Source of the DNA: Rhodovastum sp963714255
Lineage (GTDB): Bacteria > Pseudomonadota > Alphaproteobacteria > Acetobacterales > Acetobacteraceae
Direction: 5' to 3'
Assembly (NCBI GenBank): GCA_963714255.1
Contig: CAVQNU010000033.1
Span: 1 to 64,000, forward strand
DNA: 64,000 nucleotides
Each line of letters begins with the position of its first letter. Position 1 is the stretch's first letter. This document shows, one piece after another, positions 17,474-26,105 of this stretch. The translations under genes and the position numbers were made by a program. A model generated the notes under the pieces. That model was not told the origin of the DNA, ran no database searches, and worked only from the letters and a program-made list of their open reading frames with translations.

Positions 17474-17540
17474 GTAGCGGGGTGCAGGGGGCCACCGCCC
17501 CCTGCCGGGTCCAGGGCAGAGCCCTGGCCTTACTTACTTT
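17474..17540. repeat. Intergenic hairpin element, copy F (half form)
   Basis: AGTAGCGGGGT followed by a GGGGGCC...GGCCCCC-type hairpin and the common module GTCCAGGGCAGAGCCCTGGCCTT. It corresponds to the right half of the full element and starts directly after the hss stop codon. Confidence 0.8.
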
Positions 17541-17545
17541 TTGTT

Positions 17546-19971
17546 TTATTCCCGAACCACATAAGTATAAAACCGGGTAGACCCGTCCGGTTCCTTCTCC
17601 CGGTAAACCCCCTGGATTTCCGTTTCAAACCCCGGAAACAGGTTGGCAGCCCGTTCAAACACCAGCAGGTAGTCGATCATCGGCTGGGCGCGTTCATCCA
17701 GCCGCTCGCCGGGGATGATGGTGGCGATTCCCGGCGGATACACCAGCATCAGCGTGGTGGCGATCCGCCCGGCGATGCTGTCGATCGGCAGGTAGTCCAC
17801 GTTGTTGCGCACGAGTTGGCGCACCGCCTCGTCCGGTTTCATGGCGATCTCCGGGAAGTGCCGGCGGCGGAACTGCAGGCGCTGCAGTTTGCCGACCTGC
17901 CGTTCACGATAGAACCCGTGCATTTGCGCGCACAGGTCGCGCAGGCCGACGCCGGTGTAGCGGGCGCTGCGCGGGCGGATGAATTCGGGCATGACTTCCT
18001 GCAGCGGCGCGTTGTCGTCGTGCAGTTTCTTGAAGGTCACCAGCCAGCTCAGCAGCGTGCCGGCCTTGCTGGATTCCACCCCGGGGGTCAGCAGGAACAG
18101 GATGCTGTGCAGGTCGTTCTTTTCGGCAACGATCCGGTTTTCCCGCAGATATTCCGCCAGGATCGGCGCCGGCACGCCGTGCGGCTTGTAGTCGCCGGTC
18201 TGGCGGTCGATGCCGGGTGTCAGCAGGGTCAGCTTGTTGGGGTCGGTCATGGCGTAGCCCGGCGCCACGTGGGTGAAGCCGTGCCAGGTATCGCCGGGAT
18301 TCAGCAGCCAGTACTGCGGGTCGGATGCCAGTTCGTCGGTGGGCACGCTCTCCCATGGGGTCGGCGCCGCTCCCTCCGCCGCGCCGCGCGCCAGGCAACG
18401 ACGTCGGGCACGAAGGGTTCGAAAAACCAGCGCCGTACCGGATCGGACTCTTTTTCTTCGAATTCGTGGCGGATGGCGCGCAGTTTCTTGCGCAGTTCGA
18501 TGCCAAGACGGATCGTATCGTCCCACAGCACCTCGCCCTGGCGCCCTTTCATCATGTGCGCGCCCACGTCCAGCGAGGCGAACAGCGGATAGAACGGCGA
18601 GGTGCTGGCGTGCAGCAGGAACATTTCGTTAAAACGCCGGTGCCCGACGCGGCGCATCTGGCCGGCGATATGGCGGTCGCGGACGTGGATTTGCGAGGTC
18701 TGCGACAGGCCGGCGAGCTGCTTGTGCGCCGACTGGGTGGCGATGATGCCGGGCTGGGTGGCGTCCAGCCGGTTCAGCCCCATCGCGTAGCGGCCCTTGT
18801 AGATCGGATGGAATTTCATGAAGCCGGCCCAGGCCTCGTCGAACATGATGTAGTCGCACAGATGGCCGAGCTTTTTCAGGACCAGGTCGGCGCTGATGAT
18901 GGTGCCGTCATAGCTGCATTGTTCGATCACCGCGACCCGGAACGGCCGCTCGCGCTGCCAGGCTTCCGGGTCGGTGACCAGCGGATTGTCGCGGATGCTC
19001 TCGCGGATGCGGGTCTCATCCAGCGCCTCGATGTCGATCGGGCCGATCAGGCCGTAGGCGTTGCGGTCGGTTTCCAGATAGACCGGAATGCCGCCGCCCA
19101 GGAACAGGGCGCCGTGATGCGCCGCCTTGTGGTTGTTGCGGTCAAACAGCACCAGGTCGCCCGCGGCCACCAGCGCCTGCAGCACGATCTTGTTCGAGGT
19201 GGAGGTGCCGTTGAGGACGAAATAGGTGCGCTCGGCCCCGAAGATGCGCGCCGCCTCCCGCTGGGCGGCCAGCGCCGGGCCTTCGTGCGTCAGCAGGTCG
19301 CCGAGGTCGAGCACCGAGTTGTCGAGGTCGTCGCGGAACACCGCCTCGCCGAGATGTTCGACGAAGATGCGCCCGATCGGGCTGCGGCCGTAGAAAATGC
19401 CGCCGTTGTGGCCGGGACAGGTCCAGAGCTGGTTGCCTTCCTCGGCATAGTCCACCAGCGCGCCGAAGAACGGCGTCTTCAGCGATTCGGCGTAGTTGCG
19501 CAGGCGGCCGACCAGGTTCTTGGCGATGAATTCCGGCGTCTCCTCCGCCAAAAACACATAGCCGTCGACATCGTTCAGCACCTCGACCGGGATGTCTTCC
19601 AGGCGCTTGCGGCGCACCAGCACGAGGATCGGCACGTCGAGCCCGCGCTTTCGGACCAACGAAATCAGCGCGGCGGTCTTGCCCAGCAGGCCGCCCTTGC
19701 CCCAGTCCACCACGATGCAGCCGATGGCGGCGTCAGTGCGGATCGCCAGTTCGGCATCCTCGCTCCGCCGGGCGCGGACCACCTGGAAGCCGAGTTGCTC
19801 GACGCTGGTGATGATGTCGTGCAGGCGCTGACCTTCGATTTCGCTGCTGTCGAAGGCCGGGGCGCAGACCAGAAACTTGAACCGGCGATGGTATTCCAGG
19901 GCGGATTCTCCTGCGGGCTGGGGTGCGGCGCAGCCATATCGGGTGGCGGGGCGGTTGTCGAACGGGGCCAT
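17546..19971 (-). pseudogene. Orn/Lys/Arg decarboxylase with frameshift
   Basis: PLP-dependent decarboxylase of the bacterial ornithine/lysine/arginine (fold III-like, wing-domain) family. Two frames are needed. The N-terminal frame (from ATG 19971) has the receiver-like wing domain (VVDWGKGGL), YFVLNGTSTSNK, FDEAWAGFMKFHP and the PLP-lysine motif TQSAHKQLAG. It leaves the family sequence after FEPFVPDVV near 18400. The C-terminal frame (TPWESVPTDELASDPQYW to YVVRE) resumes by 18365. One missing base in the GC-rich tract 18360-18400 would repair it. Likely product putrescine, which would feed the convergent hss. Sequence error or recent inactivation cannot be separated here. Confidence 0.86.
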
Positions 19972-19984
19972 ATGGCATTTGGCT

Positions 19985-20077
19985 GAAGGAAGGAAGGCCA
20001 GGGCTCTGCCCTGGACCCGCCGTCGCGCGCAGCGCGCCTACGGCGCGACGGACGAGAGGCCCTTGGAACCCATTCCT
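19985..20077. repeat. Intergenic hairpin element, copy G (variant with GTCGCGC module)
   Basis: Common module on the left, then a different stem GTCGCGC...GCGCGAC enclosing CGCGC repeats, and a GGCCCTTGGAACCCATT end. The same alternative module appears in copies L and R. It runs up to the MFS stop codon. Confidence 0.75.
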
Positions 20078-21484
20078 TTACCCACGCCGATGCCCACTCA
20101 CCGTTGCGCCATCCACCGGTGTCAGCGTCAGAAAGCCAGGCAACGCCACCAACGGCACCACCCCCACCAACAAGAACACCACGTGGAAATCCGCCACCGT
20201 CAGGTGCCCCTCGGTCCCCACCGCCCCCAGCAGGGTTGCCGCCAGCGACACGCCGAACCCCATGCTGAGCTGCTGGACCACCCCGGCCAAGCCGGTGGCC
20301 CGGCTCAGCCCGGAGGCCGGAATATCAGCGAAGGTCAGCGTCTGCAGTGCATTGAACTGGGTGTTGCGCACCATGCCGAACAACAGCACGTAGCCCAGCA
20401 GCGCCCAGCGCGACACCTCCGGCGTGACCGCGGCGAACCCGGCGATCGCCGCCGCCGACAGCAAGGTATTGCCCACCAGCAGCCGGCTGAACCCCAGGAA
20501 GCGCAGCAACGCTGCCGTCATCGGGCGCATCACCAGCGTGCCCAGGCTGGAGACGAACGTGATCCGTCCCGACTCCAGGGCCGACATCCCGAAGCCTACC
20601 TGCAGCATCAGCGGCAGCGCGAATGGCACGGCGTTGACGGCGACGCGCGTCAGCCCCCCGGTCAGCACGGTCAGGCGGAACGTCTTCACCCGGAACAGGC
20701 CGAGATCAAGGACGGCGTTGGGATGCAGCCGCGCATACCGCGCATAGGCCACCAGCAGCCCCCCGCCGCCAGCGAACAGCGCCGCCACCGCCGCGGCGGG
20801 CAGCACGGCATGGCTCAGGTTCTCGATGCCGAACTGCACCAGCGCCAGCCCCAGCCCGCACAGCACGAATCCCGTCCAGTCGAATCGCCCGCTCGCCGAC
20901 GGCTCGCCGTCATCCGGCGCCACCACAAGCCAGGCCAGCACGATGCCAAGCAAGCCGAACGGCACGTTGACGTAAAAGATCCACCGCCAGTTCCAGTACG
21001 TGGTGATGAACCCGCCGGCCAGCGGCCCCAGCACCGGCCCGAGAACCGAGGGAATGCTCACCCAGGTCATGGCCGACACAAGCTCGCTGCGCGGAAACGC
21101 GCGCAGCAGGATCAGCCGCCCCACCGGCGTCAGCAACGCGCCGCCGAATCCTTGCAGCACCCGGCTCGCCACCAGCATGCCCAGGTTCACGCTGGCGCCG
21201 CAGGCGATCGAGCCCAGCGTGAACACCGCGATCGCCGCACAGAAAGTGCGGCGCATGCCGAACCGGTCGGCAACCCAGCCGGAGACCGGAATGAACACCG
21301 CGAGCGCCAGGATGTAGCTGGTCAGCGCGATGTTCAGCCGCAGCGGCGTCTCGCCCAGGCCACGCGCCATGTCCGGGATGGCGGTGGTGATGATGGTGAT
21401 GTCGAGCTGTTCCAGAAAGAACGCCGACGCCACCACCAACGGGATCAGCCGCCGCGCCCGCTGTCCCGGGTCCGATGCTTCCAC
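20078..21484 (-). CDS. MFS multidrug exporter, DHA2 (EmrB/QacA) type
   Basis: Inner-membrane drug:proton antiporter, 468 aa, about 14 membrane spans. The first helix has the EQLDITIITTAIPDMARGL motif D1 of the 14-TM DHA2 family. The loop GWVADRFGMRRTFC (about 70-83) is the MFS motif A, and GPVLGPLAGGFI near 145 is motif C of exporters. Start is GTG 21484 with only a weak ribosome site. No EmrA-like partner or regulator is adjacent; substrate unknown. Confidence 0.88.
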   Translation of the reverse strand: MEASDPGQRARRLIPLVVASAFFLEQLDITIITTAIPDMARGLGETPLRLNIALTSYILALAVFIPVSGWVADRFGMRRTFCAAIAVFTLGSIACGASVNLGMLVASRVLQGFGGALLTPVGRLILLRAFPRSELVSAMTWVSIPSVLGPVLGPLAGGFITTYWNWRWIFYVNVPFGLLGIVLAWLVVAPDDGEPSASGRFDWTGFVLCGLGLALVQFGIENLSHAVLPAAAVAALFAGGGGLLVAYARYARLHPNAVLDLGLFRVKTFRLTVLTGGLTRVAVNAVPFALPLMLQVGFGMSALESGRITFVSSLGTLVMRPMTAALLRFLGFSRLLVGNTLLSAAAIAGFAAVTPEVSRWALLGYVLLFGMVRNTQFNALQTLTFADIPASGLSRATGLAGVVQQLSMGFGVSLAATLLGAVGTEGHLTVADFHVVFLLVGVVPLVALPGFLTLTPVDGATVSGHRRG

Positions 21485-21653
21485 CAGGGCCGTGCGCCTA
21501 GGTCAACCGCGCCCATGCCCATGGCGGCGCGCCAGCATGTCGGACATCGGTTCGCTGCTCCCCCCGGGGTTTGGACGCCGATGGCAGCGCTTGTGGGCGC
21601 CGCCGTCAACCGCGGCTATAAACACAACGTCCACGCAGCGGGGGGAGATTTGC

Positions 21654-22400
21654 ATGACAAGAATCGCGCTGGTGACGGGTGCGGGCAGCGGCGTCGGCCG
21701 GGCGGCCACGCTGGCACTGCTGCATGACGGCTGGTCGGTGGCGCTGGCCGGCCGCCGCCGGGAGGCGCTTGAGGAAACCGTCGCTTTGTCCGGCGCCGCC
21801 GGGCGCACGCTGGTGGTCGCCACCGACGTGACGCGCCCCGATGCGGTCGCGGCGCTGTTCGACGCCGTGCGCCAATGGAACGGCCGGCTCGACCTGCTGT
21901 TCAACAACGCCGGCGGCAACGTCCCCGCCACCAATTTCGGCGACCTGAGCTTCGAGCAATGGTCCAGCGTCGTCGCCGTCAACCTCGACGGCTGCTTCCT
22001 GGTGGCCAATGCCGCGTTCCGCCAGATGCGCGACCAGTTGCCGCAGGGCGGGCGGATCATTAACAACGGCTCGATTTCGGCGCACGCGCCGCGGCCGGGC
22101 TCGGCGGCCTACACCGCCACCAAGCACGCCATCACCGGCCTCACCAAGTCGATCTCGCTGGACGGGCGGGCGTTCGACATCGCCTGCGGCCAGATCGACA
22201 TCGGCAACGCAGCGACGCCGATGACCCGGCGCATGGAAGGCGGCGTGCCGCAGGCCGACGGCTCGACCCGCGCCGAGCCGACCATGGATGTCGATGCGGT
22301 CGGCCGCACCATCGCCTATATGGCCGGCCTGCCGCCGGACGCGAATGTGCAGTTCGTCACGGTGATGGCCACCAAGATGCCGTTCATCGGCCGTGGCTGA
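21654..22400 (+). CDS. Short-chain dehydrogenase/reductase
   Basis: Classical SDR, 248 aa. Nucleotide motif TGAGSGVG at residues 8-15, NNAGG at about 89-93. The catalytic Ser is in NNGSISAHAPRPGS, followed by YTATK (Tyr and Lys of the YxxxK motif, about 154-158). The Gly-rich opening with basic residues afterwards (AGRRRE) suggests NADP(H). ATG 21654 is preceded by GGGGGAG. Substrate cannot be inferred from context; the gene is monocistronic and ends at a strong hairpin. Confidence 0.9.
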   Translation: MTRIALVTGAGSGVGRAATLALLHDGWSVALAGRRREALEETVALSGAAGRTLVVATDVTRPDAVAALFDAVRQWNGRLDLLFNNAGGNVPATNFGDLSFEQWSSVVAVNLDGCFLVANAAFRQMRDQLPQGGRIINNGSISAHAPRPGSAAYTATKHAITGLTKSISLDGRAFDIACGQIDIGNAATPMTRRMEGGVPQADGSTRAEPTMDVDAVGRTIAYMAGLPPDANVQFVTVMATKMPFIGRG

Positions 22401-22414
22401 GCCCGTTCATAAGG

Positions 22415-22440
22415 AGGGCCCCGGTTCGCACCGGGGCCCT
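22415..22440. terminator. Hairpin terminator after the SDR gene
   Basis: Eleven-base perfect stem AGGGCCCCGGT / ACCGGGGCCCT around a TCGC tetraloop, 14 bases after the SDR stop. The mini-ORF on the opposite strand also runs towards it, so it could act in both directions. No T-run. Confidence 0.75.
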
Positions 22441-22475
22441 CGCATTGCGCCAGCCGGCTGGCCGACAAAACAATG

Positions 22476-22547
22476 TCAGTCCGCCGCCGGAACGCCAGCG
22501 GTGGTCATCCAGGTCGCAGGTTCAGCCGGCTTCGGGCAATGAGACAC
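22476..22547 (-). CDS. Possible 23-codon mini-gene with full-length Shine-Dalgarno
   Basis: Short frame starting GTG at 22547 (peptide begins MSHCPKPAEPATW and ends GVPAAD, TGA at 22476), directly preceded by an exceptionally long ribosome-binding sequence. The 11-bp-stem hairpin at 22415-22440 follows 35 bases downstream. I recognise no family. It contains one Cys and several Pro residues, with no signal or membrane segment. A second frame through the same SD (reading KEVIQCLIARSRLNLRPG, ending at 22506) is also open, so even the frame is uncertain. It could encode a small peptide, a leader, or nothing. Confidence 0.35.
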   Translation of the reverse strand: MSHCPKPAEPATWMTTAGVPAAD

Positions 22548-22563
22548 TGGATCACCTCCTTTC
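22548..22563 (-). promoter_or_regulatory. Full-length anti-16S complement (extended Shine-Dalgarno)
   Basis: On the minus strand GAAAGGAGGTGATCCA sits directly before GTG 22547. It is complementary to the entire conserved 3' end of bacterial 16S rRNA (CTGGATCACCTCCTTTC on the plus strand), far longer than any other ribosome site in the window. GGAGG-to-GTG spacing is seven bases, which is ideal. Confidence 0.6.
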
Positions 22564-22631
22564 GGTTGTTGACGAAGACGCACAAATGGGTGCGCAGGCG
22601 CGGCGCGCAAGTCGGGAAACGTCGCTCAAGG

Positions 22632-22805
22632 TCAAGCAAGGCCAGGGCTCTGCCCTGGACCCCGCCACTTAAGCATTTGCCATGAGCGGGGGAAGATGAA
22701 CCGGTTCACCTCCTCCCCCCCTCTCAAGGCAATACCTAAAAGTAATGGGTTCCAAGGGCCTCTCGGCCCTTGGCGGGTCCAGGGCAGAGCCCTGGCCTTG
22801 CTTAA
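22632..22805. repeat. Full-size palindromic element, copy H (degraded core)
   Basis: Ends AAGCAAGGCC / GGCCTTGCTT pair. The left arm keeps only the common module; the right arm has both hairpin modules. The core (22671-22737) is centred on GAACCGGTTC but has mismatches and small deletions. The right end touches the broken GST gene. Confidence 0.88.
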
Positions 22806-22844
22806 CCTCCAGCCGCGCTTGGCCCCGCCCTGCCTGAATGCTAA

Positions 22845-23120
22845 GCAGGCGCCCACGTCAAACGGGGGATGGCGGTGGCCGCACTGGATGGTGCGCTGGC
22901 AACCCGGCCCGATCTTGCCGGCAAGGCCTTCAACCCTGCCGACATGTTCCTGTTGCCGCTGCTCTGGCTCATGCGGCTGAAGCCCGAGAACGCGGCCATG
23001 CTGCAGGCCTCGCCCCATCTCGTCGCGTGGTACGACCGCATTGCCGCCGCATTGCCGCCCACCCGAGCGCGCGCGAGAGCGAACCGCCGATGGCCTAGCC
23101 ACCGTCCGGCCGTCCGCTAA
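22845..23120 (+). pseudogene. Glutathione S-transferase C-terminal fragment
   Basis: Only the end of a GST-like protein remains. The segment LDGALATRPDLAGKAFNPADMFLLPLL and ASPHLVAWYDRIAA match the C-terminal alpha-helical domain. There is no N-terminal thioredoxin-like domain, and an in-frame stop (22842-22844) lies just after repeat H. The terminal residues (RARARANRRWPSHRPAVR) look like read-through of non-coding DNA. ATG 22869 could start an 83-aa product but no ribosome site is seen. The loss of the 5' part coincides with the repeat boundary, suggesting deletion at the element. Confidence 0.75.
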
Positions 23121-23170
23121 CCACAGTGCCACACGCGGCCGCGGGTCAACGCGGCACAAAAGGAAATCCG

Positions 23171-23986
23171 ATGAGCGTCCCCGGCGCCGAACGCCGCCTG
23201 ACCGTGCGCCACTTCCGCAAGGACGGTGGCCCCTATGTCTGCCTGACCGCCTACACCACGCCGATGGCGCGCCTGCTCGACCCGCATGCCGATTTGCTGC
23301 TGGTCGGCGATTCGCTCGGCATGGTGCTGTACGGCCTGGAAACCACCGTACCCGTTACGCTGGACATGATGATCGCGCACGGCGGCGCGGTGATGCGCGG
23401 CACCCGTCGCGCCTGCGTTGTCGTGGACATGCCGTTCGGCAGCTACCAGGAATCGCCGCAACAGGCGTTCCGCAACGCCGCGCGCCTGCTGGCCGAAACC
23501 GGCTGCGCCGCCGTCAAGCTGGAAGGCGGCCTGGTGATGGCGGAAACGATCCGCTTCCTCACCGCCCGGGGCATTCCGGTCTGTGGCCATGTCGGCCTGA
23601 TGCCGCAGGCGGTGAATGCATCCGGCTACCGGGTGCAGGGCCGCGACGCCGCCGGCGCGGCGGGCGTGAGCGCGGACGCGCACGCAGTCGCCGAGGCCGG
23701 CGCCTTCGCGCTGGTGATCGAAGGCACCACGCGCGCACTCGCGAGCGCGATCACCCGCGCGGTGCCGGTTCCCACCATCGGCATCGGCGCCTCGCCCGAC
23801 TGCGACGGGCAGGTTCTGGTCAGCGACGACATGCTCGGCCTGTTCAGCGATTTCCGGCCGCGCTTCGTCAAACGCTACGCCGACCTCGGCGCGGAGGTTT
23901 CCCGCGCGGCCGCGGCCTACGCGGAAGACGTGCGGGCGCGCGCCTTCCCTGCTGCGGAACATTGCGTCGATGATGCCGGCAGGTGA
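23171..23986 (+). CDS. panB: 3-methyl-2-oxobutanoate hydroxymethyltransferase
   Basis: Transfers a hydroxymethyl group from methylenetetrahydrofolate to alpha-ketoisovalerate to give ketopantoate, first step of pantothenate synthesis. 271 aa, cytoplasmic TIM barrel. Family motifs: LTAYTTPMARLLD, VGDSLGMVLYG (metal-binding Asp), VVVDMPFGSYQESPQQA, VKLEGG, GHVGLMPQ, and the catalytic-Glu region VIEGTTRALA, then PTIGIGASPDCDGQVLV. ATG 23171 follows AAAAGGA. panC is not adjacent. Confidence 0.95.
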   Translation: MSVPGAERRLTVRHFRKDGGPYVCLTAYTTPMARLLDPHADLLLVGDSLGMVLYGLETTVPVTLDMMIAHGGAVMRGTRRACVVVDMPFGSYQESPQQAFRNAARLLAETGCAAVKLEGGLVMAETIRFLTARGIPVCGHVGLMPQAVNASGYRVQGRDAAGAAGVSADAHAVAEAGAFALVIEGTTRALASAITRAVPVPTIGIGASPDCDGQVLVSDDMLGLFSDFRPRFVKRYADLGAEVSRAAAAYAEDVRARAFPAAEHCVDDAGR

Positions 23987-23993
23987 GCCAAAG

Positions 23994-24026
23994 AAGCACG
24001 GCCAGGGCTCTGCCCTGGCCGTGCTT
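23994..24026. repeat. Minimal hairpin element, copy I (15-bp perfect stem)
   Basis: AAGCACGGCCAGGGC, loop TCT, GCCCTGGCCGTGCTT: the common module alone, extended by paired flanks. It lies between the converging stops of panB and the receiver gene and probably acts as a bidirectional terminator. Confidence 0.85.
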
Positions 24027-24050
24027 CACCCGCCGCTCAGGCCGTCGTGG

Positions 24051-24467
24051 CTACCCGAGTTCCGACCGCACCAGGGAGGCAAGGTCCTTCATATGGAAGG
24101 GTTTCTTCAAAAACCGCTGCGGTTCCGCCTGCGGCAGGAAATAACCCGAAATCAGCACCACCTTCACCTTCGGCCAGCGCCGCCGGATCTGCGCGGCCAG
24201 CTCCAGCCCCGACATGCCGGGCATTCGCACATCGGTGATCACCATCGCGACGCCACGGTCACGCACCAGCAACGGCAGCGCCTCCTCGCCGCTGGCGGCG
24301 GTCAGCACGGCGTAGCCGAAATCCTCCAGTGTTTCGGCCAGGATTTCACGCAGTTCCTCCTCGTCGTCGACGACCAGGATGCGGGGAGGCGCGGATCCGT
24401 TCTGGAGCAAGCTGTTCATCCGAATGGGCAGTTCATTGACGGCCCGCCAATACGGACCGAGGCGCAC
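24051..24467 (-). CDS. Single-domain response regulator (receiver only)
   Basis: CheY-like receiver of 138 aa from GTG 24467, or 122 aa from ATG 24419. RILVVDDEEE holds the acidic pair, VITDVRMPGMSG the phospho-acceptor Asp, VVLISGY the Thr/Ser position and FLKKPF the conserved Lys. No output domain. GTG 24467 has AAGGGG seven bases upstream, while ATG 24419 has no ribosome site but gives the more usual short N-terminus. No histidine kinase is nearby, so it probably works in a phosphorelay or protein-interaction role. Confidence 0.87.
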   Translation of the reverse strand: MRLGPYWRAVNELPIRMNSLLQNGSAPPRILVVDDEEELREILAETLEDFGYAVLTAASGEEALPLLVRDRGVAMVITDVRMPGMSGLELAAQIRRRWPKVKVVLISGYFLPQAEPQRFLKKPFHMKDLASLVRSELG

Positions 24468-24914
24468 AGGCTAGCCCCTTGCTGGCCATACCCGTCATCA
24501 AACATAAGTGCGCTTCGCAAAGTTTTTGCCGTAATCACAAACGGTTGACGCCCGTTATTCAAGCCACGCCCGGCAGGGGACGCCTGCATCTCCGCAATCC
24601 TGTTAAACTGTAAACGGATTGCTCTGGCACGGCAAAGCGACGTTCGCAAGTGCAAGAAAACGCGCGCATAGCCGAGTATTCCTGCCAGATCCGGTCGAAG
24701 CCTGGCAAGCGCAATGCAAAACGGCTCCGCCCGCCTGTTCCCGCCGGCCGCGTTTCCACCCCGGGCGTGCTATAATCGCAACATTACCCTCGGCGCCCGA
24801 TGCCCCCGGCCAGGCGGCCGCCTCAGCCGGGGCCGGGACATTCTGCAACGACTGCCCCTCGCCTGGCTGGCTATCCGGAGCTACTCTGCAATCATCCCGA
24901 CCAGGAGGCCCGGC
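24468..24914. other. Intergenic region with a promoter and a long leader
   Basis: No convincing gene. The right part has the extended -10 promoter at 24768-24776 and a leader of about 130 bases. The leader includes a GC-rich self-complementary stretch (GGCGGCCGCC and flanks, about 24815-24835). I see no match to a known riboswitch core. Confidence 0.5.
24768..24776 (+). promoter_or_regulatory. Extended -10 promoter upstream of the HMA-domain gene
   Basis: TGCTATAAT, a perfect -10 hexamer with the TGn extension, in otherwise GC-rich DNA. There is no good -35 box 17 bases upstream, as is usual for extended -10 promoters. Transcription would start near 24783, about 130 bases before the copper-chaperone-like gene. 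Confidence 0.6.
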
Positions 24915-25115
24915 ATGACCCGCTTCGCCATTCCCGACATGACCTGCCAGGGCTGCGTGGGCAGCGTCACCCGCGCGGTGCTGGCGCTGGACCCGGCCGC
25001 CCGCGTGGCCGCCGACTTCGAGAGGCACATTGTCGACATCGAGTCGGGCGCGACCGCCGCCGCGCTGGCCGAAGCCATCGCCGATGCCGGGTTCACGGTC
25101 CACCCGGCGACCTGA
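24915..25115 (+). CDS. HMA-domain metal chaperone (CopZ-like)
   Basis: Small soluble heavy-metal-associated domain protein, 66 aa. The metal site is MTCQGC at about 9-14 (CxxC). The beta-alpha-beta-beta-alpha-beta outline is complete, ending ALAEAIADAGFTVHP. Such proteins carry Cu(I) to a P-type ATPase or regulator, none of which is in the window. ATG 24915 follows CCAGGAGG. It is 90 bases upstream of uppP in the same direction, possibly co-transcribed. Confidence 0.88.
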   Translation: MTRFAIPDMTCQGCVGSVTRAVLALDPAARVAADFERHIVDIESGATAAALAEAIADAGFTVHPAT

Positions 25116-25205
25116 CCCACCCCAAGGGACCGCAGCCCGAGGTTGCATCGCGCCGCCGCCCCGGCCATTGCCGCGTGCGGACATCAGCCAGGAAACGACA
25201 GTACC

Positions 25206-26039
25206 ATGGACACCATCCAGGCCATCGCAGTGGCCATTCTGCAGGGCGCGACCGAGTTGTTCCCGGTCAGCAGCCTGGGCCATGCGGTGGTGCTGCCGGC
25301 GCTGCTGCGCTGGAACCTCGATCAGCACGCACCGGCATTCCTGCCGTTTCTGGTCATGCTGCACGCCGGCACAGCGACGGCGCTGATCGCCTATTTCTGG
25401 CGCGACTGGTGGGGGATCGGCCGCGGCGTGCTGGGCTTCGGGGCGGACCGGGCGGTCAACGATGCGCGGCTGTTGTTCGTGCTGATCGTCATCGCCACCA
25501 TCCCCGCCGTGATCGTCGGCTTCGCCCTGGAGAAATTCGTCCGCGGCCTGTTCGGCACGCCGATCGTGGCGGCGAGCTTCCTGATCGTGAACGGCTTCCT
25601 GCTGCTGTTCGGCGAGCGGCTGCGCGCCCTCGGCAGCCGTCCGCTCGCCACCCTGACCGCGCGCGACGCGCTGATCATCGGCATCTGGCAGTGCGGCGCG
25701 CTGATCCCCGGCATTTCGCGCTCCGGCGCCACGATCGTCGGCGGCCTGCTGCGCGGCATCGACCACGAGGGCAGTGCGCGGTTCTCGTTCCTGATCGCAA
25801 CCCCGGTCATTATCGGCGCGACCGTGCTGGAAGTGCCGAAACTGCTGCACGCGCAGATTGCCCCGGGGGTGTTCGTCCTGTCGGCGGAGGCGGCGGCGGT
25901 GGCGGGCGTTACCGCCTGGATCTCCACCTGGTTCCTGATGCGCTACTTCCGCGAGCATGACGACTGGGCGCTCAATCCTTTCGGCTATTACTGCCTCACC
26001 GCCGGCACGCTCTCGCTCGGCTGGCTGCTGCTGGGCTGA
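25206..26039 (+). CDS. uppP: Undecaprenyl-diphosphatase
   Basis: Integral membrane phosphatase that recycles undecaprenyl diphosphate for peptidoglycan and other glycan synthesis, 277 aa, about eight spans. Catalytic motif 1 is GATELFPVSSLGH (about 14-26), a variant of the usual EGxTEFLPVSSTGH; motif 2 PGISRSGAT near 169-177 provides the catalytic Ser/Arg. Overexpression in this family gives bacitracin resistance. Confidence 0.93.
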   Translation: MDTIQAIAVAILQGATELFPVSSLGHAVVLPALLRWNLDQHAPAFLPFLVMLHAGTATALIAYFWRDWWGIGRGVLGFGADRAVNDARLLFVLIVIATIPAVIVGFALEKFVRGLFGTPIVAASFLIVNGFLLLFGERLRALGSRPLATLTARDALIIGIWQCGALIPGISRSGATIVGGLLRGIDHEGSARFSFLIATPVIIGATVLEVPKLLHAQIAPGVFVLSAEAAAVAGVTAWISTWFLMRYFREHDDWALNPFGYYCLTAGTLSLGWLLLG

Positions 26040-26105
26040 GCGGCGCGCGCCGTCTCCGGGCGGCGCGTGACACAACACACAAGCCTGCGGCCGGGAGAAG
26101 TTTCT

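Noticed and set aside
22547..22563. Remnant of a 16S rRNA gene (plus strand CTGGATCACCTCCTTTC)
   Set aside because: Only the last 17 bases match; the conserved helix before it (GAACCTGCGG) is not in place on that strand. A ribosome-binding site on the other strand explains it better.
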